64,000 nucleotides of DNA from contig MKVX01000018.1 of assembly GCA_001899255.1 (NCBI GenBank), positions 1,303,150-1,367,149 on the forward strand, read 5' to 3'. Below the pieces are notes generated by a model. That model saw only the letters and a program-made list of their open reading frames with translations. It did not search any database and was not told the DNA's origin. This stretch comes from Rhizobiales bacterium 62-47. GTDB lineage: Bacteria; Pseudomonadota; Alphaproteobacteria; Rhizobiales; Xanthobacteraceae. Of the stretch, positions 8,776 through 16,394 are shown one piece after another (position 1 is the stretch's first letter; each line of letters starts with the position of its first letter). Both the position numbers and the translations under genes were made by a program.

Positions 8776-9584
8776 ACGCCCGCATTGGATGGCGGTGCCG
8801 GCAACAGCACGGCACTGCGGCCTGCCAGCCAGTAGATCACCAATCCAATCCATTCGTGCATGGCGACATCGCTGCGCGCCAGCCCGGAACTGAGCCTGCT
8901 GAACGGTTTTGCCACGTCGACCCAGCCTCTGGTGCGCCAGTCGACCGGATAGGCTTCGACATCGAATCCGGCGGCGCGAAACACCCCCACCGATCGCGGC
9001 ATGTGAAAGGCCGACGTCACCAGCAACCAGCGGCCACCCGCGTTTGACCCGACCAGATGACGCACGAACGCGGCGTTCTCCGATGTCGTACGGGAATCAG
9101 AGTCGAGAACGACGCGGCCCCCATCGAGATCGAACTCCCGCAAAAGGCGCGCGGCGAACGGCGCTTCGGCAACCGGCGTTTCGATCAGCTTGCCGCTGCC
9201 ACCGCTGAACACAATGCGCGCATGCGGAAATTGCCGGGCCAGTTGCAACATGGCCAGAATACGTTCGGCCGATGAATCCAGCTCAATAGCTCCGCGCGCT
9301 GCTGAAACTTCGGAATCGATTGCGCCGCCCAGCACGATGATTCCATCCGGTTCGTGCCCGTCCGACTGCCACTTGGGAAAACGCTCGGACAAACTCAGCA
9401 GCAGTACGTTGCTTACCGGCGAATAACCGAACACCAGGAGCAGCGCGACGCCGAGCAGGAGGACTCGGATTCCGGCGCGGCGGCGCTGCAGCAGCCAGAG
9501 CGCCGCGCCGAGGATGCACAGCAATGCGATCACATTCGACGGCTGAGCGACGAATCCCAAGACTTTCGACACGACGAAAAACAT
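8766..9584 (-). CDS. YdcF/ElyC-family (DUF218) membrane protein
   Basis: About 272 residues. Two N-terminal membrane helices (residues 8-26 and 33-55) are followed by a cytoplasmic or periplasmic DUF218 domain with the usual marks: DGIIVLGGAIDSE, RIVFSGGSG, DSDSRTTSENA and LVTSAFHMPRSVGVF. A basic motif and a late WIGLVIYWLAGR helix close the protein. The family includes ElyC and SanA, tied to envelope polysaccharide and peptidoglycan metabolism; the reaction is not settled. The start at 9584 places the first helix at the N-terminus; 9605 is possible. Confidence 0.87.
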   Translation of the reverse strand: MFFVVSKVLGFVAQPSNVIALLCILGAALWLLQRRRAGIRVLLLGVALLLVFGYSPVSNVLLLSLSERFPKWQSDGHEPDGIIVLGGAIDSEVSAARGAIELDSSAERILAMLQLARQFPHARIVFSGGSGKLIETPVAEAPFAARLLREFDLDGGRVVLDSDSRTTSENAAFVRHLVGSNAGGRWLLVTSAFHMPRSVGVFRAAGFDVEAYPVDWRTRGWVDVAKPFSRLSSGLARSDVAMHEWIGLVIYWLAGRSAVLLPAPPSNAGVQS

Positions 9585-9686
9585 GACAACGGCAGCCCCG
9601 TTCAAGAATAATCCCGCGCCAATCTTCTGATCTGCAGGATTTCCGCTGCGGCATGACTATCTGCAGCGCCTCGGCGCAACAATGGC

Positions 9687-10508
9687 TCAATCCCACTTCG
9701 GCGCGAAACCGAAATCGGTCAGGCGCCCCTTGGCGCTGCCCATCGCGAAAATCTGGCGCATATCGTCGCTGGACAACGCAAAGTCGAAGATCGCGATATT
9801 CTCCGAAAGCCGCTCGATGCGTGACGTGCGAGGAATGGCGGCAACATTCTGTTGCACCAGCCAACGCAGGCAAACCTGCGCAGCGGTCTTGCCGTAGCGC
9901 GCGCCGATCTGCTCCAGCGCGCGATCGTTTTTCACCCGCCCCTTGGCAACCGGACTATAGGCCACCACCGCCATTCCATTGCGGTCGCACGCCTCCAGCA
10001 CTTTGGCCTGATTGAGATAAGGATGGTATTCGACCTGGTCGCAGGCCAGCGGCTCCGGACACGCGGCCACCGCTTCCTCGATCAATGCGACGGTGAAATT
10101 GGACACGCCGATATGCCGCGCCATGCCGAGCTGCTTGACGCGAGCCAGCGCGCCAAGCGTTTCGACCAGCGGCACTTGCGGATTGGGCCAGTGCAACAAC
10201 AAGAGATCGACCTCGCCGAGCCGAAGCTTCGCCAAACTCTCCTTGGTGGAGCGCTCGAGATCGTGGGGCGCGAAATGCGTCGTCCAGACCTTCGTGGTGA
10301 CGAACACCTCGTCGCGCCGCACTCCGGATGCTCGCAGCGCCTCGCCGACCTCGCGCTCGTTGTCGTAGGCCTGCGCTGTATCGATGTGACGATAACCGAG
10401 CCGAAGCGCCTGCTCGACCAGCCTGGCACAGGCCCGTCCGCGCAACTCCCAGGTGCCAAGCCCGATGGCAGGGATTTTGACGCCATTCGCCGCCTCAACG
10501 ACTTGCAT
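9687..10508 (-). CDS. Aldo/keto reductase
   Basis: NADPH-dependent oxidoreductase of 273 residues with the complete AKR tetrad: Asp43 and Tyr48 in HIDTAQAYDNE, Lys73 in VTTKVW, His106 in LLLHWP. The order and length fit the prokaryotic 2,5-diketo-D-gluconate reductase/methylglyoxal reductase group. It is a cytosolic TIM barrel without a signal peptide. The start at 10508 has AGGAGG seven bases upstream and is well supported. The physiological carbonyl substrate cannot be told from sequence. The gene stands alone between the YdcF-like gene and a small regulator on the same strand. Confidence 0.92.
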   Translation of the reverse strand: MQVVEAANGVKIPAIGLGTWELRGRACARLVEQALRLGYRHIDTAQAYDNEREVGEALRASGVRRDEVFVTTKVWTTHFAPHDLERSTKESLAKLRLGEVDLLLLHWPNPQVPLVETLGALARVKQLGMARHIGVSNFTVALIEEAVAACPEPLACDQVEYHPYLNQAKVLEACDRNGMAVVAYSPVAKGRVKNDRALEQIGARYGKTAAQVCLRWLVQQNVAAIPRTSRIERLSENIAIFDFALSSDDMRQIFAMGSAKGRLTDFGFAPKWD

Positions 10509-10624
10509 CACAACCTCCTGCGAATCTGCGGCTGTAGCCGCCGGACGGCGTGCGGAGACCAATCAGGCAAAGACATTGTGGCCTTTCGGGGCCACATCGA
10601 ATGACGAGGTTGCGCCGTCCCCAG

Positions 10625-10951
10625 TTACGGCGTGTGGCCCTTGAGCGCGGCGAACGCCGCCTCGGGCGCATGCGCGATGACGGTGAGCAATGCCCGCGCC
10701 GGCCCACGCGGCAAACGCTTGCCCTGCTCCCAGTTGCGGATGGTTTCCACCGGCACGCCCAGCCGTGCAGCGAATTCGATCTGCGTCAGCTGTACCCGTC
10801 GCCGCAAGTCGCGCACGGCTGGAGGTCCGGCCGGCTGGGGAGTTGGCTCATCAGTCGAGCCGAGAGGAGCCAGCGGGAACTCCTGACCGTCACGCAGTTC
10901 GACGATCCGCCCGTCCGCCTTCAAACGCAATCGCTGCATCCCCGACCCCAT
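10625..10951 (-). CDS. XRE-family helix-turn-helix protein
   Basis: A 108-residue DNA-binding protein. The N-terminal ~45 residues form short beta strands (RLRLKADGRIVELRDG) and a Pro-rich linker. Residues 48-105 are an XRE helix-turn-helix with LTQIEFAARLGVPVETIRNWEQGKR. The arrangement resembles antitoxins of the HigA/NadS/MqsA type, but no toxin gene of the usual size lies on either side, so it may be a free-standing regulator. A second ATG at 10939 is possible. It lies about 115 bases downstream of the aldo/keto reductase in the chromosome but upstream of it in transcription, so the two may be co-transcribed. Confidence 0.82.
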   Translation of the reverse strand: MGSGMQRLRLKADGRIVELRDGQEFPLAPLGSTDEPTPQPAGPPAVRDLRRRVQLTQIEFAARLGVPVETIRNWEQGKRLPRGPARALLTVIAHAPEAAFAALKGHTP

Positions 10952-11166
10952 TCATGCAAGCCAGCCATGGTCGATCATCGGCGTTAAGGTCTGATGAATA
11001 GGGTTGGAGTCAGCGCTGTTTCACAGTAGAGGGATCGGAAGACGCCCGCGCCGATACTGGGTATCCACGCCGGGTTCAACGAAACCAACCCCGCCCGATT
11101 GGCACCGCCATGGGCCGCAGAGCCGCCAGACGGATTGCCATGCACGCGCTTGCCGGAAAGATTGTC

Positions 11167-11931
11167 ATGCGGACGCTGCTAGCGACGTTCGCGGTTGCGA
11201 TGGCGGCCACGACAACTGCCAGCGCAGCCGACTGTCCGCACGAGGGCGCGCTTGGCACCTCGCGGGTCATGCAAGTCGACGTTGCCCACTTCCCGCGCGT
11301 TGGCATCAAGAGCTTTCCGCAAACCTTGCCGCTGCAGGACAAGGAGGTCGTCCTGACCTTCGACGACGGCCCCGCCGCCCAGACGTCGCAGATACTGGCG
11401 GCGCTGCGTAGCGAATGCGTTCGTGCGACCTTCTTCATGGTGGGCAAGGGTGCGCAGGAGATGCCGGCGATGGTCAAACGCATCGCCGCCGCCGGCCATA
11501 CTGTCGGCCATCACACATGGTCGCATCGGCATCTGAACAAGCTCAGTCACGCTGCCGCCGTGGAGGAGATCAATCGCGGGATTGCCGCTGACGAGACCGC
11601 CCTGAACGGCGTCAGCACGACATCGCCAAGCACGCCGTTCTTCCGTTTTCCCTATTTCGAATCCACGCCGGCACTGCTCGACGAGTTGCAGTCGCGCGGC
11701 ATTATGGTATTCGGCGCCGACCTGTGGGCGAGCGATTGGGAACGGATGACACCCGACCAGCAGCTCAAGCTTCTGGTCGGGCGGCTCGAGGTCGCACGCA
11801 AGGGCATCATCCTGCTCCACGATCCCCGCGCCCAAACTGCCGCAATGCTGCCCGCGTTTCTCCGCTATTTGCGTGAACATGGCTACCGGGTGGTCCATAT
11901 CGTTCCGGCCGCAGCAGGCAAACATTCCTAG
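11167..11931 (+). CDS. Exported polysaccharide deacetylase, NodB domain (first of a tandem pair)
   Basis: Predicted metal-dependent N- or O-deacetylase acting on a surface or periplasmic polysaccharide. A clear Sec signal peptide (MRTLLATFAVAMA...ASA) leads into a CE4/NodB domain. The first metal motif is TFDDGP, the second is HxxxH in HHTWSHRHLN, and later motifs are RFPYFE and LLHDPRA. The start at 11167 has CGGAAAG upstream and gives a textbook signal; ATGs at 11110 and 11140 would bury it. The mature start ADCP and a shared LGTSR...LPLxxxEVVLTFDDGP block show common origin with the next gene. Substrate is unknown; nodulation factor, peptidoglycan or exopolysaccharide are all possible. Confidence 0.9.
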   Translation: MRTLLATFAVAMAATTTASAADCPHEGALGTSRVMQVDVAHFPRVGIKSFPQTLPLQDKEVVLTFDDGPAAQTSQILAALRSECVRATFFMVGKGAQEMPAMVKRIAAAGHTVGHHTWSHRHLNKLSHAAAVEEINRGIAADETALNGVSTTSPSTPFFRFPYFESTPALLDELQSRGIMVFGADLWASDWERMTPDQQLKLLVGRLEVARKGIILLHDPRAQTAAMLPAFLRYLREHGYRVVHIVPAAAGKHS

Positions 11932-12007
11932 TCGCCACTTCGGTGCCGGTTGGTTAAGGCCTCGTTCATTGGCCGACATTAGTTTGTGCGCAAACACAGT
12001 TTCGAGG

Positions 12008-13315
12008 ATGCCGTTGCCAACTGCTAGTGCTGGAATGCAGCCGGTCCGCATGGGCCGCTCCCTGCCCTCTTGGTTGGGCGGTTGCCTGGCTATCGCGATC
12101 TGCATGTCGCAGCCTTCGCTGGCCGCCGATTGCCCGGGCAATCCCGATGCTCTCGGTACTTCGCGGACACTGGTTGTCGACCCGATGGAGCATCCGCGCA
12201 TCGGCACCATGCAATATCCCGAGACGTTGCCCCTGCGCGACCACGAGGTGGTGCTGACCTTCGACGACGGGCCGCTGCCGCCGCATAGCAATCAGGTGCT
12301 GCAAATCCTCGCTTCGGAATGCGTCAAGGCAACGTTCTTCATCATCGGCCGGATGGCACACCAGTTTCCGGAGGGCGTCCGGCGCGTTCGCGACGCCGGC
12401 CACAGCGTCGGCACGCACAGCGAAAACCATCCGCTGAATTTCAACAAGATGTCGCCGGAACGTATCAAGCAGGAGATCGATGACGGCATTGCCCACACCG
12501 CGGCAGCGCTCGGCGACGGCTCATCGCTGGCGCCGTTCTTCCGCGTGCCGGGGCTACGCCGCGGCGAAGTGATGGAAGACTATCTCGTGTCGAAGGGCCT
12601 GCAATCGTGGAGCGCCGACTTCCCGGCTGACGACTGGCGGCATATCTCTGCCGATCAGGTCTACAACTACGCCATTTCGCGGATCGAGGCGAAAGGCCGC
12701 GGCATCCTGTTGCTGCACGATATTCAGGCCAGAACCGTTGCGGCGCTGCCGCGTATTCTGCGCACCCTGAAGGCGCGCGGCTACCGCATCGTCCATGTCG
12801 TGCCCGCCACGCCGTCGCGACCGAAGACCCCGACGCAACCCTGGCAATGGCAGATGCATCCGGCGGCCGAGAGCGTGGCGATTTCGCATTGGCCACGCGT
12901 GCCGCGTTTTCTCTTCGTGAGCACCGCCACGTTGCCGGCTCCGGCGCTGAACGAGTCGGATCGGCTGGATAGTAGGCTGCTCGAAGTGCCAGCTTCGCTG
13001 CGGCAGACCCGGACATCGCGCGGACATGCCCCGCTGCCGCTCGATACGCCCTGGCCGCAGCAGGTGACACTGCAAGCGACGCGGACAGTGACTCTCCCCG
13101 TTCCGGAGCAGGCCATCTTCGCGCTACCCGAACGCAAGCTCGCGAGCAACTATGGCGTCAACCTTTTGCCGCGTAGTGTGCGGCCGCAGCCCGCCAACGG
13201 CAGCGGCAGCGGCAGGAACGTTGGGCGCGAAAGCTCCGCTCCCCTGCGGATCATTCCGGGGAGCGTCCCGATCGCCGAGCCCGGCTTGCGGCCGACATCA
13301 GCGGCGGCGCGCTGA
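12008..13315 (+). CDS. Exported polysaccharide deacetylase with C-terminal extension (second of the pair)
   Basis: A paralogue of the preceding gene, 76 bases downstream. After a hydrophobic signal (GGCLAIAICMSQPSLA) comes a NodB domain with TFDDGP, HSENHPLNFN as the HxxxH metal motif, FRVPG and LLHDIQA. Beyond the domain (from about residue 285) lies an extra ~150-residue stretch rich in Pro, Ala, Arg and Thr, low in predicted order and absent from the first copy. The start is uncertain: ATG 12008, TTG 12014 (better spacing from GAGG), ATG 12035 or 12050 all keep the signal peptide. Same predicted enzyme class; the tail may anchor it or bind a polymer. Confidence 0.88.
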   Translation: MPLPTASAGMQPVRMGRSLPSWLGGCLAIAICMSQPSLAADCPGNPDALGTSRTLVVDPMEHPRIGTMQYPETLPLRDHEVVLTFDDGPLPPHSNQVLQILASECVKATFFIIGRMAHQFPEGVRRVRDAGHSVGTHSENHPLNFNKMSPERIKQEIDDGIAHTAAALGDGSSLAPFFRVPGLRRGEVMEDYLVSKGLQSWSADFPADDWRHISADQVYNYAISRIEAKGRGILLLHDIQARTVAALPRILRTLKARGYRIVHVVPATPSRPKTPTQPWQWQMHPAAESVAISHWPRVPRFLFVSTATLPAPALNESDRLDSRLLEVPASLRQTRTSRGHAPLPLDTPWPQQVTLQATRTVTLPVPEQAIFALPERKLASNYGVNLLPRSVRPQPANGSGSGRNVGRESSAPLRIIPGSVPIAEPGLRPTSAAAR

Positions 13316-13992
13316 TCGTATCACCGATCGACTTCCACGCTCCATTGGCCTGACCGCTTCCGCGAAGTTGACAGCAGAGCCGTCGATTCTCATCCGGACC
13401 AGCAGATCCCGATGACAAGATCGGAACGAGAGGTCGCGCTGTGTGGAAGTCGATGTCGATGCCGCAACGTGTCCCGCGCTGAACATAGCTGGCTGATGAG
13501 CCCGACAAGACGCAGGCGCGGCACGGATCAACGGATCGATCTAGCGTGAACTGAAGATCGACCCCTATCCGCGATCCCATGCCAAAGTTGTACTTTGTTT
13601 AGGTATCAACCAGTATTTACACGGCAGAGTTGCGGGAATAGGTTCCCTTGAGGTTCCTCAAGGCAAGAACAAAAGATGTTCGCTAAGTTGGCGCTCGGCT
13701 GGCGAGCGCTCGTGTGGCGCAAGACGCAAGACGAAAGCGCTGTCGAGAAAAACGTTAAACCGCAGCCGGAGGAATCAATCTTCAAGACGCTGTGGCGATG
13801 CTGGGATCTTTGAGGCTAAGCCGAACGTGAATGGCTGTCCTCTCACACGTCGGTGCTCTGCCATTTGATCCAAAGTTGCTGCCAAACACGTTTTGAGTTT
13901 GCCGTCTGTCGGCCGACGTTAAACCGTCACAGCCCAGAGAACTTGGACTCTGAGAGCTTGGCAACGACTGCGAATATGAGTCATTGAGGCTT
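13316..13992. other. Long intergenic region between deacetylase and tRNA-Leu
   Basis: About 680 bases. It contains one plausible 45-codon reading frame (listed separately at 13676-13813). It also has a 12-base inverted repeat, ATCGACTTCCAC near 13326 and GTGGAAGTCGAT near 13443, far apart, and an AT-rich patch around 13575-13680 that could be a promoter. A 109-codon frame on the minus strand (13251-13580) overlaps the deacetylase end and looks non-coding. Confidence 0.5.
13676..13813 (+). CDS. Possible small protein, 45 residues
   Basis: A short frame from ATG 13676 to TGA 13811-13813. The product is tryptophan-rich and charged (starts MFAKLALGWRALVW, ends KTLWRCWDL) with an acidic/basic middle. 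About 70% of third positions are G or C, close to what I see in the real genes here, which weakly favours coding. No good Shine-Dalgarno sequence is present (AAAAG directly upstream). No family is recognised, and the entry rests on codon usage alone. Confidence 0.3.
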   Translation: MFAKLALGWRALVWRKTQDESAVEKNVKPQPEESIFKTLWRCWDL

Positions 13993-14077
13993 TGGTGCGC
14001 TCGGAGGGACTCGAACCCCCACGATTTTACTCACTGCCACCTCAAGGCAGCGCGTCTACCAATTCCGCCACGAGCGC
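13993..14077 (-). tRNA. tRNA-Leu (anticodon GAG)
   Basis: An 85-base tRNA with encoded CCA. The acceptor stem is GCGCTCG/CGAGCGC with discriminator A. The anticodon arm CTGCC-TTGAGGT-GGCAG gives anticodon GAG, reading CUC and CUU. The long variable arm after it and the GGTTCGAGTCC T arm are those of a class II leucine tRNA. The acceptor stem is the same as in tRNA-Arg at 26744. Confidence 0.95.
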
Positions 14078-14163
14078 TGGGATGCGGTGCACGGCTTGCG
14101 CCTGACCGGATCAACGGCGCTCCTGTAACAAATCAATCATGGTGCGACAAGGGCCGCGCGCAA

Positions 14164-14406
14164 CTACCTTTGATCGGGCGTTTTCGGCAACATTTTCTTG
14201 ACTTCGACGGCAATCCGGTTGCGGTCGACGGTCACCACGCCGCTGGCGATCGGGAGATTGTTGGCGAGGACTTTCACCTCGTCCTGCTCGGTGGCATCAA
14301 GCTCGATGATGGCGCCGCGACTCAGCCGCATCACCTGATGAATCGGCATGGTTGTCGTGCCAAGAACGACCATGAGATCGACGCTGACTTTATCGAGGGT
14401 TGCCAC
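14164..14406 (-). CDS. FliN-like SpoA-domain protein
   Basis: An 80-residue protein that is almost only a SpoA (surface presentation of antigens) domain, the C-ring fold of FliN and FliM. It has VSVDLMVVLGTTTMPIHQVMRLSRGAIIEL, a DEVKVLANNLPIASGVVTV strand, and a closing VEVKKML. It is shorter than usual FliN, with no N-terminal extension. The start is a GTG at 14406 without a strong ribosome binding site. No flagellar operon surrounds it: it is divergent from lipB by only 65 bases. It may be an orphan motor-switch subunit or a second copy beside a complete flagellar cluster elsewhere. Confidence 0.82.
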   Translation of the reverse strand: MATLDKVSVDLMVVLGTTTMPIHQVMRLSRGAIIELDATEQDEVKVLANNLPIASGVVTVDRNRIAVEVKKMLPKTPDQR

Positions 14407-14471
14407 TACGAAACGAACTCACAATATGCAGGAACTGCCGTGACCCCAGCACACCACGTTATGGTTAGCTA

Positions 14472-15197
14472 ATGGTTAACAACCGCGACAGCCTCGATCT
14501 GGCGCCTTTTTCCTCTCCCGACGCGCAGGCGGTGGAGTGGCTGATTTCCGATGCCCCGGTGCCATACCCCGAAGCGGTTGCCGCCATGGAGGCTCGGGCG
14601 GCGGCAATTGCCGGCGGCGAGGCTTCGGAACTGGTCTGGCTGCTGGAACACCCCGCGCTTTACACGTCCGGCACCAGTGGCAAGCCGGGCGACATGCTGC
14701 AAGCCAGGTTCCCGGTGTTCGAAACCGGCCGCGGCGGCCAGGTCACCTATCACGGCCCCGGCCAGCGGGTGGTCTACCTGATGCTGGATCTCAAGCGTCG
14801 CAGGCCGGACGTGCGGGCCTATGTGGCCAGCCTCGAAGCCCTCATCATCCGCACCCTCGCCGCATTCAACATCACGGGGGAACGGCGTGAAGACCGTGTC
14901 GGCGTTTGGGTGGCCCGGCCGGACAAGGGCGCGGCCTGCGAGGACAAGATCGCCGCCATCGGCGTGCGACTGAAGCGCTGGGTGTCGCTGCACGGCATCT
15001 CGATCAACGTCGAGCCGGACCTCGACCATTTCGCTGCCATCGTACCGTGCGGCATCGTCGATCCCCGCTACGGCGTCACCAGCCTGGTGGATCTTGGCCA
15101 CCCGGCAGCCATGACCGACGTGGACGTGGCGCTGCGGCAGGCCTTCGAGGAAATTTTCGGACCCTCGAAGCTGCTCCTGCCGGAAAAAACCACCTGA
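14472..15197 (+). CDS. lipB: Octanoyltransferase (lipoate biosynthesis)
   Basis: Transfers the octanoyl group from acyl carrier protein to lipoyl domains, the first step of lipoate assembly. At 241 residues it fits the family. Signature stretches are [21 protein letters not shown], then [21 protein letters not shown] (catalytic Lys) and IVPCGIVD (catalytic Cys, thioester intermediate). The start at 14472 lies just after an ATGGTTAGCTA repeat of its own beginning, and no clear Shine-Dalgarno is visible. It converges with acylphosphatase 24 bases downstream. lipA is not in the window. Confidence 0.96.
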   Translation: MVNNRDSLDLAPFSSPDAQAVEWLISDAPVPYPEAVAAMEARAAAIAGGEASELVWLLEHPALYTSGTSGKPGDMLQARFPVFETGRGGQVTYHGPGQRVVYLMLDLKRRRPDVRAYVASLEALIIRTLAAFNITGERREDRVGVWVARPDKGAACEDKIAAIGVRLKRWVSLHGISINVEPDLDHFAAIVPCGIVDPRYGVTSLVDLGHPAAMTDVDVALRQAFEEIFGPSKLLLPEKTT

Positions 15198-15221
15198 CGG
15201 CTTACGCGGCTGCGCAATCAG

Positions 15222-15521
15222 CTAGACGGTCGGCAGCAGCGAAAAGCGGTCGCCCGACCGGCGCAATCCCAGCAAATCGGTATTGGCCGGCTGAACGTTC
15301 ACCGTTTCGACGCGCGCCAGCGCAGGCCCGCGGCGGCAAGCTTCGATCATCGCCGCCACGACCTCCTCGGGAGCGGAGAACACCGCCTCCACGCTGCCGT
15401 CACGGCGATTGCGAACCCATCCCTCGAGCTTGCGGCGGGTCGCTTCGTCGGCCACCCACGCCCGATAGCCGACGCCCTGCACGCGGCCCTGGATGGCCAC
15501 ATGGAGGGCAACCGTGATCAT
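15222..15521 (-). CDS. acyP: Acylphosphatase
   Basis: Hydrolyses acyl phosphates. It is a 99-residue single domain with the active-site Arg in GRVQGVGYRAW and the Asn in GWVRNRRDGSVEA, both conserved. Its ATG overlaps the stop of the oxaloacetate decarboxylase gene by four bases (ATGA), so it is the last gene of a coupled run pccA - decarboxylase - acyP. The reason for the coupling is not obvious; acyl phosphates from propionate or acetate metabolism would be one inference. Confidence 0.93.
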   Translation of the reverse strand: MITVALHVAIQGRVQGVGYRAWVADEATRRKLEGWVRNRRDGSVEAVFSAPEEVVAAMIEACRRGPALARVETVNVQPANTDLLGLRRSGDRFSLLPTV

Positions 15522-16387
15522 TTCGACTTCGCTTGAAGGAAATCGGACTGACGCAGACGCACCGTCTCGGCCCGAGTCACTCGCGCCATCAGTTCATGGG
15601 ACGCAAGGTTTTTCAGGCTCTTCGGGTCGGCACCCTCGAAGATCGCTTTAAGCGTCGCATGGACAGCCTGCGTCGCGGCCGCTATTGGCGCATGGCCCTG
15701 CACGGCGATGCGCACGCGCTGGCCGCTCAGGAAATCCCAATCGGCCATCTCCTCGGATAGTCCACCCAGCACGATGGGCAAGCTGGTTGCGGCTGCGACT
15801 GCTTCGAGATCGGCGCGTGATTTGATGCCAGTGAAAAACAAGGCATCGACGCCGGTGGCTTCGTAGGCCCTCGCGCGCGCGATGGCGTCGTCGATGCCGC
15901 TTACGCCGGCGGCGCCAGTCCGCCCGATGATGACCAGCGATGGGTCGCTGCGCGCATCGAGCGCAGCGCGGACCTTACCGACGCCCTCGTCGAGCGAAAG
16001 CAACTGAGTGCCCGTCTCGCCAAAGGCTTGCGGCAACAAGGTGTCTTCGATGGTGAGCCCTGCCGCGCCCGCCACTTCCAGTTCCTCGACGGTGCGGCGA
16101 ACGTTCATGGCGTTGCCATAGCCGTGGTCGGCATCCACCAGCACCGGCAGCGTTCCCGCCCGCGACATGCGGCGCATCTGCTCCGCCAGTTCGCTCAGCG
16201 TAATGAGGGCAATATCCGGATCCCCAAGGACGGCCAGCGACGCAACCGAGCCACCGACCATCCCGACAGTAAAGCCAAGGTCTTCGGCGATCCGCAGCGA
16301 AATCGCATCATAGACCGATCCCGGCCGAACGCAGCGCGCTCCGGCGAGGATGACCCGCAACGCTTCGCGACGTGGACGCCAGGACAT
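15518..16387 (-). CDS. Oxaloacetate decarboxylase, isocitrate lyase/PEP mutase superfamily
   Basis: Predicted Mg-dependent decarboxylase of oxaloacetate to pyruvate and CO2, close to the family described in rhizobia and Pseudomonas. It is a 289-residue TIM barrel with RPGSVYDAISLRIAEDLGF, VDADHGYGNAMNV (metal-binding acids), LTIEDTLLPQAFG and IIGRTGAA. It lacks the KKCGH motif of true isocitrate and methylisocitrate lyases. The start is the ATG at 16387; a TTG at 16402 would lie inside pccA. It sits seven bases after the pccA stop and overlaps acyP, so it is very likely co-transcribed with both. A related but distinct superfamily member lies at 44776. Confidence 0.85.
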   Translation of the reverse strand: MSWRPRREALRVILAGARCVRPGSVYDAISLRIAEDLGFTVGMVGGSVASLAVLGDPDIALITLSELAEQMRRMSRAGTLPVLVDADHGYGNAMNVRRTVEELEVAGAAGLTIEDTLLPQAFGETGTQLLSLDEGVGKVRAALDARSDPSLVIIGRTGAAGVSGIDDAIARARAYEATGVDALFFTGIKSRADLEAVAAATSLPIVLGGLSEEMADWDFLSGQRVRIAVQGHAPIAAATQAVHATLKAIFEGADPKSLKNLASHELMARVTRAETVRLRQSDFLQAKSK

Positions 16388-16394
16388 CGCTGTT

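Noticed and set aside
10625-10951. Toxin-antitoxin system at the XRE gene
   Set aside because: The HTH protein is antitoxin-like, but no toxin-sized gene with a suitable fold lies on either side.
11179-12291. 370-codon minus-strand frame opposite the deacetylases
   Set aside because: The plus-strand deacetylases have complete motifs and signal peptides; the antisense frame has none.
13251-13580. 109-codon minus-strand frame after the second deacetylase
   Set aside because: Overlaps the end of the deacetylase, has no ribosome binding site and no domain; left as non-coding.
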